NCBI GenBank assembly: GCA_958450365.1
Contig: CAUEEP010000741.1
Coordinates: 3,434,501 to 3,498,500 of the forward strand
Source: Mesorhabditis belari
Taxonomy: Eukaryota; Nematoda; Chromadorea; Rhabditida; Rhabditidae
Length of the DNA stretch: 64,000 nucleotides
Direction: 5' to 3'
The notes beneath the pieces were generated by a model that made no database searches, had not been told where the DNA came from, and was given only the letters and a program-made list of their open reading frames with translations. Every line of letters starts with the position of its first letter. Position 1 is the stretch's first letter. A program made the translations under genes and the position numbers. Of the stretch, positions 1 to 12,300 are shown one piece after another.

Positions 1-125
1 TCAAACAATCTCAAAAAATATTTCTTTTTCCCATGATCCGTGCCCCTGTGCTCCCCTCGATCTCTTCTTCTTTAAAATCTCATAATTTTCCATTTCTAAC
101 TTCTCTATTAAATTCGTCATATCCA
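1..125 (-). CDS. possible exon of a gene running off the left edge
   Basis: From the ATG at 125 the minus strand encodes about 40 charged, helix-like residues (MDMTNLIEKLEMENYEILKK and onward) up to a stop at the window edge, or to a possible donor ATT|GTTTGA at 7/6. No homology is recognised and no downstream exon is visible. It may be chance. Confidence 0.22.
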
Positions 126-1297
126 TTATTGTACAGAACAAAAAAAAAATCAAAATTAAATATGAAAATGTTTTGTGTTTGTCTGTTTTTACTGTGTGCC
201 GGTAATAAAGAATTCTTTTGTTCAAAAATTAAACTTTTTAAAAACATTTATCAGTCTTTTATCATAAAGTCGCTTTGGAAAATCAATGGGTTTGCTGTTA
301 GTGAGTTAGCTGTTAGCTTTTAGAAGTTTGAAGGTTTCAATCTAAGCTGCTTTAATTACTCAAGCCTATTCTGTGGCCATAGGTATAGATAAACTCGATG
401 AAAGTTACACATTTGTCCGCAGCATTGTCTTTCTTTTTAGTTTTAAATATACTTTCCCCCAAACTAACCCCATTTTCCGCGCTTTGATCTAATCCTTTTA
501 GTTCAAAAACAAACTTTGAATCTCTACTCGAAAGTTCTTTCTCATCTCATGTTTTTTATTGTCTAGAAAAAGTCACTTGACTCAAAAACATCTCATTTTC
601 AGTTATCGGACATTTAATACCAATGGGAAAGGGACAGGGCGCGTATAAAAGGTGGGACATCGCCCTTCTGCCATTGCCATTGGCATGCAACTTTGAGCTC
701 AAATATCTTGGCTTCGGGCTATCTAATTTAAATGTTCTTGGTATCATTAGATCCGCCAAGTCTTTCTCTGTCGATTGGTGCAAAAATTATTGAAATTGGA
801 CAGCTCAACACTAAGAAATTTGAGATCAAAATTAGATTGCCAATTGTAAAAGGGCGGGGCGTGTATCAAATGTCTCACGATCCTCATTTTCTTTCGAAAT
901 AATGACCTTAAAGGATTTCATTGTGGAATCGAGTTTGATCTGTAATTTTGAATGAGAAACCCCTTTCTCAATGAGAAGCCCTTTAATGAAAACGAAGGCA
1001 ATGCAAACAATTTGAGGCTCACTGAAAAAAAAGGCTTTTCTGCTTTGTTCTTTTCTCAAATGCTTGATAAGCTCTTTTGAAATATAAAAGTTCATTTGAA
1101 AATAACTCAAATGATCTAACATATCTACAAAAATATTTAAATTAACTAGAAACCAGGTCTAGATTATGTTTGGCTTTGGCTTTGGCAACAAAGCAGCAAA
1201 GCCGGATAGATCAGGACAAGCATAGGTTTTCGGCTTTGGCTTAACTTAAAGAACTAGCTCAGAATATCTTTGACTAAGAACTATATCTACAAAATTA

Positions 1298-1817
1298 TTG
1301 GGTTGGGGAGAATGAGTCGGCGCCGAAAATGAAAAAAATGTCTAAAACTTCTATTCGACTTCGTCAAATAGTATGCGTTTGATATGAGTAGAATGGTTAA
1401 ATAATTCTCTACAAAATGACATTTAAAAGAAAATTCAAACGGCGCCTCCGCTCAAGAAAAAGCCATTTTTTCACAAAAACTACAAACTGTGATCTAGAAA
1501 AAACCATTGGTGGGATCTTCCTGCAAATTTGGCAACTTAAGTAATTGAATGTGCTCTATCTTTTTTATCTAAACACCAAAGAAGATTTATGTGAAAGAAA
1601 CTGTTCAAATGATGAGTCGGACTCTTTGCCATTTTAACCAGCTGCGTTTGGAAGTTCATAAACTCCACGAAAGAAAAGCTTTGTGGAATCTCTCAAAAGT
1701 GATTTTGTAGAGAAATAGTAGATCCTTTTGATGAAACCAAACGTATGTTTAAAGAAGGCTTCATGTGTGCAAAAAGTCCCTTTAAAGTTGGGCGCCGATT
1801 CATTCTCCCCAACCCAA
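1298..1817. mobile_element. MITE, family A copy 1 (mariner-type ends, TA duplication)
   Basis: Inverted ends TTGGGTTGGGGAGAATGAG and CATTCTCCCCAACCCAA lie between TA dinucleotides, about 520 bp. The next bases also pair (TCGGCGCCGA against GGGCGCCGATT). The insertion sits inside a tandem duplication of about 140-160 bp: the unit beginning AACTAGAAACCAGGTCTAG occurs at about 1143 and again at about 1825. Confidence 0.85.
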
Positions 1818-3039
1818 TACTTAAATTAACTAGAAACCAGGTCTAGATTATGTTTGGCTTTGGCTTTGGCAGCAAAGCCGCAAAGCCGGATAGATCCAGG
1901 ACAGGCATAGCTTTTCGACTTTAGTTTAACTTAGAGAACTAGCTCAGAATATCTTTGACTAAGAATTGTCATTTAAAAAGTTTACAATTCAGTTGCTGTA
2001 TTCAGTAAAAGTATTCAGTTGAACAACTGAATATTGAATATGAAATAGTATTGAAAAAGAAGAAAAACAAAGTTATTTAGTATTGAAATTTTCTAAACAC
2101 AGAGTTCCAGAGCTTTCGCTTACTTTCATGAAGTCCAAAACCCTTTCAGACACTCACAGAAAAATAAAAATAATTATTAATCTTTCATTTTTATTCGTAA
2201 TCCAAATATAAACGTTTTTTTTATCAAAAAAAAACATTTGAGATCATCACAGAAGGCACACAATGACATCACTTTGGAGATGGGAAAATAGGGAAAATCT
2301 CAATGAATTGAAGAATTATGTACATGATTTTAAATAACAAAAGTATTAGGCTTCAAGAAAAAACATACAGAATCTCTTTTCATTCCTAGATCATAATGGA
2401 ATTTTAGATTCCAACGATACTTTAACTTTTTGGTAAACCTCACTGCAGAGAACAAATGAATTTTCAAGTTTTGAGCGAGTTTTGTTAGAGAATCGATTCA
2501 AATAATAATTGACATTCGTTTTTGAGTCAGTAGTACGTTTTAGACTCTCTCCTTAACGCAGAAACATCATCATGACTACTCCACAATGGTCGATCTCGAC
2601 GACCAGCCATCGGCGAGGCGAAATCCTCTCGACTTTCCGCTATTGCTACCTGAAATGTTTGAAATATTAAACGCATAAGATTTAGATTCAGAAATCCTAC
2701 AAAATCTAGTTCCTTGGTTGTTTCAGAACCAAAAATACCTTCGCTTCAAGTTCAGGATCGAGACAAAACGTTCTTTTTCTAGTTTTGATATCAGAGCTGT
2801 CTCTTTTTGTGTGACAAATTTTATTTTACTAGCAAGGGAAGGCTGAGCCAGCTAAATGCTATGCGACTTATACCATTCGACGCAGAATTTTCTGCTGATT
2901 CTGAATATGTATTCGGTTTTTACTAAATGATAATCTGCTAAGAGTTATAAGCGTCTAAAGTTTTGTTAGGAGTCTGAAAATGTGGATCTTGGCGGTATTT
3001 GGTCTATGATCTTAGTGGCCTTCTTGCGGAGCCGAGTCA

Positions 3040-3115
3040 TTGCACCCGTGGCCGAGTGGTAGAGCGTTTGTTTCCGAGGCCTCGCAGGTTCGATCCCCAG
3101 TTCGGACCTCCTGGT
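3040..3115 (+). repeat. tRNA-derived SINE-like head
   Basis: Box A-like GTGGCCGAGTGGTAGAGCG at about 3049 and box B GGTTCGATCCC at 3088. No clean cloverleaf can be folded, so it is not called a tRNA gene. The sequence just upstream (GACGCAGAATTTT, then AGTTATAAGCG) matches one arm of the fold-back element in the second CAP gene. Confidence 0.6.
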
Positions 3116-4023
3116 TTCTGTTGCTTTTTTCAAGAAATGCTGACTAGTACAATCGCATTCCATCTGGCATATCGCTTTCCATATATAAAGCCATAAGGTA
3201 TTGTTCGGCATCAACCGTTCGTTGACTGAACGTTGGTGAAATCACATTTAAAGAAGTACTCAAAGAAAACTTGACTATGCTTCCGCCCAATTTCTGTATG
3301 ATCAAGTGAAATTTGTGTTGAATTTTGTGATTTTAAAAGGAGACTAAGCATTTGACCATTGGATTTCAAGCCATTTTTTGCTTTTTTTCTGGCTCTAAAA
3401 GGCTGTTTACAGCTGTCGTATGGAGCTTTTCATTTTAAAATCACCGCACTTGTTTCTTGCTATTTCCGAATGGTAACGCCAATCCTCTCGAGCTTGTTTT
3501 CGACACTTTTGGATGTGAATTTTCTGGATAAATCGTTGACGACGCTTCACCGATTTTCGAAATTGCCTAAAAAATTCATTTTGTGGCTACACGTCATTTT
3601 TAGTCACGGAATTGTGTTTCTGGAAATAATTTGCGGGTAGAATTTCTACGGGAAAGGGTGAAGAAACCGGGGGAAAATTGTCGGTTCGTCATGGGGAATC
3701 ACATCGAAAGGAACGCGTGTAAAGAAATTTCTCACCTTGGGGGTTTAGATTTGAGTTGTTTTGAAATTATTGTATCGTTTTGTTTAGGTTCTGATCCCCA
3801 AAGGAGCAAAAAGAGTAGGAGCAAAAAGCCAATAAGTAGTAAAAGCCAATAAGAAGCAACACGTTTAAAATGTGTCAACTTTTAAAGACTACCGTAACCT
3901 TTGCTCTAGTTTACCCAATCTATCTAGTTTTTGAGGGCTTGCTAGGTGAGAAATTCAAAAGTAAATAGATTGGATAAATAGTTGGAGTTGCAACTAGTTA
4001 ACTTCCTCTGGAGTAAGGGAGAT

Positions 4024-4100
4024 CCAGTGCGTTGTGGTGTAATGTTTAGCACATTTGCCCGGTAAGCGAAAGGTCGCGGGTTCGAGTCCTGGTTTATTGA
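4024..4100 (+). repeat. tRNA-Thr-like derived repeat head
   Basis: Has box B GGTTCGAGTCC and a 5-bp anticodon-like stem around CCGGTAA (GGT at the anticodon position). The T-arm and acceptor pairing fail and the base before the anticodon is not T, so this looks like a tRNA-derived repeat rather than a working tRNA gene. Confidence 0.5.
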
Positions 4101-4233
4101 TCCGAGTTATTGATCTACCCTAGTTCCTACTAAATTTTGGAAGGATTACGGTAGATTTCAAAAATTGACACGTTTCAGAAAACGCTTTTCTTGAGGAGAA
4201 AAACCCTGACCGTAACAAATGAGGGATTTTACA

Positions 4234-4606
4234 GGGTGACCCCAAAGTATAGCGACGACTTTTTGGAAAAGTACCTCGAAAATGCTTAACTTATTTTAAA
4301 AGTGGCAAGTGTTATATAGAGAATTATAGCTCTTAATCTTGGCTACATTTATCTACCAAAAGCTTTCCGATTGGATTTATAAAACTCATTTAACAAGCGC
4401 TTGAATGAGCGCTGCTCAATATCATTCAAGCGCTCATTCAAGTGCTTGTAAAATGAGTTGTATAATTCCAATCGAGAAGCTTTTGGTAGATAGATGTAGC
4501 CAAGATTAAGGGCTACAATTCCCTATTTAACATTTGCCCCTTTAAAATAAATTAGCTATTTCCCAGCTACTTTTCCAAAAAGTTGTCGCTAGATTTTTTG
4601 GTCACC
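4234..4606. mobile_element. palindromic Tc1-like MITE
   Basis: Ends CAGGGTGACCCCAAAG and TTTTGGTCACCCTG. The two arms pair along nearly their full length (for example AAGCTTTTGGTAGATAGATG). It lies just downstream of the SLC46-like gene. TA is present on the left only. Confidence 0.75.
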
Positions 4607-4623
4607 CTGACGATGAATCAAGT

Positions 4624-6221
4624 TCAGCTCAAAAGAACCAAAAGTTCGGATAAAGTTTTGCTAGTTTGCAAACTAAACTCTAGCCTAACCTGTCTAATAT
4701 TCGGAGTCGAACGTTCCTCTTTCCCGACTCCTTCCTTTTTTGCTTGAAAGTGAACCCACAACATCGCCAAAAAAGCCATTGTTTGAAGGGCGGCAATCAG
4801 CAAAAAAGTAAACCCAGGCATCCATGTCACCTGAAATTTTCTTAATGAAATTTCTCTCCTCATTTCGTTCTTCATTTCTTGCAATCATGTTTTTCGGTTT
4901 TTCATTAAACTTCTCAAAAAAGCAATCACCGTCCATCGGTAAACATTCGTGTAAAGAGCGGCTGTGAGAATGAAAGCCGCATCGGCGCCAATTCCAAAAA
5001 GAGCCAAGGTTCGACCGATTTCTGAGGAGGCAACAACCTCAAAACAATTGGATTTGATTTGAATTTGACTTAAATTGAAATTTGAATCTAAAAAATGAAA
5101 AATAAAGGCTAATTGAAGAAGTTTTTGGCTTAGTAGAAAGTTTTTTAACAAAAAAGTTTTGAGTTTCCGCTTGGCCAGAACATTTTTTGGATTAAATCAC
5201 AAGCAAGCATGAAAATGACTATTGATCTGACCACAAAAAACCTTTCTGACTTCTAACCTAGCTATGATCTTGCTCATCTAGGTCTACCCTGGTTTATAAC
5301 CCTGTAGTTTATGGTTTATAGTGCAATCTGTGCCACCCAGTGCTTCATAAAAGTTTTTTTCACCTGACTGTGAGTCATAAAAGTTTTTTTGCCCATTTTG
5401 AACGATAAAAATTGAATTGCAATCTGTGAAAAACCTGTGAACTATTTCAAAAAAGCCCAAAACCAAGGGAGGGATCGAATCCGAGCCAACCGAACCCTGC
5501 CGTACTACCGAGAGTCCATTCTACTATCGACTAGGCCACTGCTGCTCAAAGGGCCCCACTTGAAAAGCGCCCTTTAAAGCTTATCTTCGATGCTATCTTC
5601 ACAGCAATCTTCAAAATTTCAATTTAATTTTTAAGCGTTTGCAAGCTTATTCGGCAGATTTTGTTTTCAGATTATGAATCTCCATACTCGATTTAGTAAG
5701 ATTAAAAGTTTTAATAAGATTTCTGTAGTCCGGAAAGCTCACAAAAAGCTTTTGCCTTTCCCTAGTCAGCTTTGACTATATTTAAAGTTCAAACACTTGA
5801 TTGTCAATTAAAATTCAAAACTTTATCACTTTATCATCAAAACCTGGGTCATAAAAGAGACGACAGCTGGCTGAACGAGTCCCGCGAACATTCCCACCAC
5901 ATTTGCCACGTACATCATCCAATCCGAAACGGCTACTCCTGCAATTGATGGTGTTTTAATCAAACTTAATTACCTACAACAATAATCCTTATATTAATAT
6001 AATAATATAATAATAATATAATAGTAATATAATAGTAATATAACAATTCCGATAAATTTACCTATAATAATTGTTCGAAGAGTTGACGAAACGATCCCAA
6101 TCAGAATGAGAGTCGTTTCTCGGAAATCGAGTGCTTTCTTGAAGACGACAAGGCCAAAAATCGTTCCAACAATCACTAAACATAATAATAATCTACTGTA
6201 TATAAAGGGACTAAGACGTAA

Positions 6222-6300
<79 letters not shown>

Positions 6301-9300
6301 CGTTCGTCTGTCTGCCGGTGCGCGCTGCTCCTCAGCCCCTAGAGGACCGTTTGCAATAATTTTTGCGCAGTTGAATAGGGAATTACATGTAGTTGTGCGG
6401 GTGGTTTTGAATTTTTTCAAAAGAACAATTCGAGTCGTACGGGGAGGTCGAACCCGGATCAGATGGGCGATAGACCGGCGCGCTATCCACTGCTTCACGG
6501 CGACAAAAGCCGTCCATCCTCAAAACATTCAGAAAAAAAACCGCCGTGAGGCGGTAATAATATAATAATATAATATGAGTGAATATTGTGTGCGTTTGTG
6601 TTTCTGGCAATTTTCATAGTAATCAACTCACACATCATATATCCCATTCCATTCCAATAGCCGAGATCCTCCGAATCCCAGCCGAGTGCTCCATTTTCAG
6701 TGCGACGAAAGACAAAATTGTTGATCACAGAGCCAATTCCAGCTGAAAGTTGAAAAATTAAGAATCAATTAAATCAAGCAAAGCATAATTGTAGAAATCA
6801 ATACACCAATCAATCAATACTAATTTTAAATAAGAATTTTGTGATTTTAAATTTAAATTTGTGAACTTATAAACAACTTCCAAACAATCAAAGGACTTGT
6901 AAACAACTTATAAACAACTCCTAAACAATCAAGGGACTTGTAAACAACTTCTAAACAGTTAAAGTACTTATAAACAATCAAAAAACTTCTAAACAATCAA
7001 AATCAGAAAGCCCAACTATCCATCTAATATTGGAAGATCTAATTTTGTAGATTTAAATCATAACTCCTTTCTTACTTGTTCTTGTTTCTACTTGTGTCGT
7101 ATAGGTCAACATGAGGACGATCACTGTGATGAACATGAATGCGCGACGATGTCCGACTCTTGGTCGTCGATATGTGTAGATACATTCCTAGATTTTGTCT
7201 TTTCACCGTACCCTTCCCATTTTCTTTTTTTCAATCAAATCTCACAACATTTTAAGCTCAAATTTCATTGGGCACTTTTCCCCATTTTACCCTAAAAAGT
7301 ACGAACCGTTTGAAAAACCAAAAACAACGTTTTCGAGTAATGGAATTTGTTAAAAGGTTGTTTTTGGCGGCAAGCACATTTATTTTAATCGTAAATGGAC
7401 TCAATTAGCAAAGAAGTCTGAAATTTTAACACCCTCACTTTTCAAGCTAAATAGGGACTGAGTCGAAATGTGTGTAAATGATATTTTTAGAATTTCGAAT
7501 AATAGTGAAATGCCATAAAGTTCAAGTTTTGATTAGATTTTGATTTTGAGTTTTGATTTACATTTGAGAGTTTACAAAACGAAATTCTAGATTGACTACT
7601 TTGGTAAGCGAAGGAAATGTAATTGTATTGGAGTAAAAACAAATAAAAGAAAGCATTTAGCCTTTCAGGTGAACACAGACTGCGGGAATCGACTCCTTTC
7701 CTGTCATGTTGATACTCGGGAATTGCTAACAGGGTGGATTGGTAAAACCAATTGTAGCTTTATCATGATAATAAAGATCTATTTTCATCATAAAATGAAT
7801 CTAGATAAGCGATTTTTGCGGCTGTGTCACGAATTTTGCTTGGCATTGCATTGAGGCACTTTGGGAGATCTCAACTCTTTTCCCTGGTCTCATCCCAGAA
7901 AAAGCTATCGATGTTTCAAATCAGCACACGGTAATACTCTTTGGACTTTGGCTTTGGCTATTTGGATGATCATTTTAATATTAAAACCAAATACAATTCC
8001 TTCAGGCTAGATCTAACAAGGGAAGGCACAAATTCAAAGTGAACTTTTGTCTGGACACTGCACTTTATAGAATCGGGTATGAGGGAATCAGAATTTAAAT
8101 CAAAATCTATGCAAACGATTTTCCTGGCGTTTAACACTTCAATCGAAAATTTGACGTTAAAACGTAGGAAAAAGGCAAACACAAAAGGTGCAAAAGGGAG
8201 CGAACCCTGACCTAGTGGGCGGAAGAGCAAGTCGTTGCCCATTGGGCTACCAACGTACCGATAAAAAGATAGGAAGAGCGTCCGATAGGAAAAATGGCCT
8301 AAAAGGATCCTAACACCAACGTCCGTTTCTTTTTAGAAAGTAGCCTTTTAAGCTTTTTCAAAAAGACAAGGTGCGTTGGTGGCCTAGTGGATTCTAGTGG
8401 CCTTTGAGGTGGGCATAGGACTTGAGAATCCAGACCTCTTTGCTGTCATGTCGACATTCGGAATTCAACAAGTTGAATAGGTAAATCAATTGTAAACTTT
8501 ATCATGATAATAAAGATCTATTTTCATATGTAAAATGAATCTAAATAAGCGATTTTTGCGGCTCGTCACGAATTTTGTACTTGGCTTTAAGACCTTTAAT
8601 TGGAGAAAAAACACTTTAAGAGATCTCGATTCTCTAAGCCATCATAGAAAGATCATTTTAACAAAACAAACACATTACGCAGTTTCCCGAAACGAATCTT
8701 GTTCTCAATTTTGCTTCACAAACCTTATAAAGCGCGACGACGTCACCGAGAAACCCACGCAACTTTCGCACACTCGACAACGAGGTGATCGTCGTCACTA
8801 AATTCGTTTTCGATACTTTCTCTCTGCATTCCTTTCGTCATCATTGGCTCGTTGTGCAAATTTTCATTTATTTTCATTTATTTCATTTGTTTCTCATTTA
8901 GTTTCTGCTCATTTCGCTTTTTTTTCGTTCATTAAAGTCAGAAAGGCCGAAAATGAAATTCCCCTTTTCATTGTTGACTCAATGGTCAGCTTTTAGCGGA
9001 ATTTCATTTATCGTCAAAATATTATCCAGCAATTTGAGGATTGGCTGGAAAAAGTTGCTAGTGTGGTGATGAGTAAAAGGTTTTCAAATGCTATTGGGTT
9101 GGGGAGTAGGAAATGGTGCCGACTTTTAAAGAAACTTCGAATCGAATAGTCTAATCGAATAGTTCGAATCGAATAATCGAATAGACAACAAACATCGAAT
9201 AGTCTTTATGAAATGAAACTAAAATCATTAAAAATCTCACTTATTTCTCTACAAAATCATCATCAATTTTTGAAAAATAGTCAAGTTTATCGAAAAATCT

Positions 9301-12300
9301 GAGAAGAATTCATGGCTTCATTGAAATAGAACTTTAAAAAGCCCCCTAATTAGTATAGATGCTGGTTTATTCAACCAATCAACCAACCAATTCAAACCAA
9401 TTAATCACAATACAGAAACAAATCCTATTGAAGCCTTAACCTAAACTACCTAATGCTATAACAGAACTTAGATCTTCAAATTCTTAACTTAAGCATAACT
9501 CTTGAAAGTCAATGATCATTATTTTCTGGAGTGACGATGCTGGTCAATGAAAGGAAATAATCTAGGAAAGGAAATAAGCGTTTTTAATGGCTGTAGTTTA
9601 TGTGCAAGCTTAGTTTTGCAGTTTTGCAAGAGTAGTTTAATTTCAAAGGCCACATTGCCCTGCGCTTAGGATAACTCTGAACCTGCGACTAACCGAGCTC
9701 AACTTTGCTTAACTTGGCAGATCTGACGGGATACCGTGTTTCAACGTGGCGAGAACGTAAATTCAATAAGAAAGTCTTTCAGAAAACCGATAAATGATCA
9801 TTTAGAGAAAATCACTGACGAGATTACTATAATAATAATAATAATGTATGCCGGGCTTATCGGTGATTTATTTTGCACACACATATTCGATTTACATTAG
9901 GACCTAGGGAATATTCAATCGTTTGTGAGGATTGGACGATGTAGGAGGAGAAGGCTACCCGCTTTATAGGAGCTTGCGCCTTAGACAATTCTACTCATTT
10001 GGATCCCTGTTAATCCCAATCCCGAGGGGAAGGGGCCTAGGGGAACCGGTCTTGGGAACCAGTTCATCATATGGCCTATAAGGGACCGGTCTTGGAAACC
10101 CCTTCATCATATGGCCTAGAAGGGACCGGTCTTGGGAACAAGTTCATTATATGGGTGTGGTTACCTACAGCGCTTGGTTCAGGGAAGGTATCCCTGACTC
10201 ATCTGCTGGATTCGAACCAGACTAACCGGTTCCAACTTTGCTTAACTTGGCAGATCTGACGGGATACCATGTTTCAACGTGGCGAGAACGTAAATTCAAT
10301 AAGAGAGTCTTTCAGAAAACCGATAAATCATCATTTAGAGAAAATCACTGACGAGATTACTACAAAAAATTTGGCTACTTATGTAATTAAATGTGCTCTA
10401 ACTGCTCTACTTTTTTTTTAACATAAAAGTTAAGTTTATGTGTAAGAAACAAAGTTAAACGACGAATCGGACTCCTTATCATTTTAACTGGTTTCGTTTA
10501 GGAGCCCATAAAATCCGCAAAACAAAAGCTTTTCGGAATCTCTCAAAAGCGATTTTCTAGAGCAATGATAGTCTTTTTTATTATCCAAACAATAAATTAT
10601 CTGAAGCTTTTATGGGTTTCAGTAAAATTTTTAAAAGTCGGCGTTATTTCATACTCTCTAACCTAATAATTCAGGGAGTTGAAGCAGTTTGAGCTCTAAG
10701 GATCTCGAAGCTAAGGAGCAATCAAAATTTGCAGCTGAGAGTTTAAGGGGAGCTCTAGGGAGTTGAAGCAATTTGAGCTCTAAGAGCTTGGAAATCAATT
10801 ACAAGTTAAATCACAACTTTACATTCGTTCAACCTCTAATTCTCCGCTCGATTTCTTGAAGCCCGGGAATTTGCGGTATTCGAACAAGCGTGTAGATGAA
10901 TCCTAAAGCAATAAACGCCAACTCGATATCGATAGCTGTCGAGATACCAATCTAAAATGCCATGACTCAACGATGTTCTCATGAATTATTTTCCCTAAGA
11001 AAATTAGGTTCTATGAGAGTTTAAGGGGGTAGTCAAAATTTGCATTATTGAGTTAGAATTATTGGGTTGAAGAGTATGAAATGGCGGTGTCTTCAGACGA
11101 ACTTTTGAAAAAAAACTAAACCATAAGTTTCTCTCAAATTTTCTTCTAATAACAATTGAAGTTTTGTTGCTTAAACGCCAAAATTGCATCCCGATCTGAT
11201 GCAAAATTTTTGAGGAATGGAGATGAATGTGATGGTCGATTTATTCGACTCAAAATTTACTCCAAGTCGATTTACTCGACTTTTTACTCAAAAATACTCG
11301 ACTAGCATCCAGTTAAAACGGGCTATTTTATAAGGTCTAATAAAAGATAATGAATCGACCATCACAGCCATCAATGTAGCAGGTCAAAATCGTATCTGTT
11401 TAGCAGAACAAATTCCGAATTTGAATTTCGATTGTTTGTTTGTTTTGCCTGCCACTGGACTGCTATTGGGTTGTTTTCAGAAATGAGAGAGGATGCGTTA
11501 AAAAGTCTGTGCATCAGAGTAAATTTTGAGTCGAGTAAATCGACCATCACATTCATCTCCATTCCTCAAAAATTTTGCAGCAGATCGGGATGCAATTTTG
11601 GCGTTTAAGCAACAAAACTTCAATTGTTATTAGAAGAAAATTTGAGAGAAACTTATGGTTTAGTTTTTTTTCAAAAGTTCATCTGAAGACACCGCCATTT
11701 CATACTCTTCAACCCAATACATCAATTTGCATTTAATTTCTCTCTTGATTTGCACGCGATTTTTACTATTTATTTTAACAACCATTTTAACAAATTTCCT
11801 AACACATTTTTTATATTTTTTATTTCCTTTACTTACTTTTTTATTATTTAGTTATTAACAAATAAAGCAGCAGCAAATAGATTAAAGTTAAAAGTGTTTG
11901 AGTTGAAATTGAATCTATAGAAAGAATTGCTGAAAATTGCCGCAAAATCTGACGTTGACTTTGAGGAAAAATTGCTGTTAGTCACCAAGCAGAAAATTGA
12001 AGAAATGGGCTGGGAAGTCCTGCCTCATCCGCCATACAGCCCAGACTTGGCGCCTTCTGACTACCATCTGTTCCGATCAATGCACCACTCCTTGGCCGAG
12101 AAAAAGTTCAAGAACCGCGACGAGGCCCAAATTTGGGTGTTCCAAATTGCCGCAAAATCTGACGTTAACTTTGATGAAAAATTGCTGTTAGTAATCGTTA
12201 AAAAAATATCAAAAATCTCGTGAAAGTCAACAGAGAAGTTAAATGCAAATTGATGTAATTATGCAAATTTTGAGTGCCCCTAAACTCTCATAGCACGGAA

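Larger units (their letters stand above)
126..4233. other. non-coding stretch with repeats
   Basis: Apart from the family A MITE, the tandem duplication around it and a tRNA-derived head near 3047, I see no supported gene. The short ORFs between 3359 and 3850 show no splice signals or conserved motifs. Confidence 0.5.
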
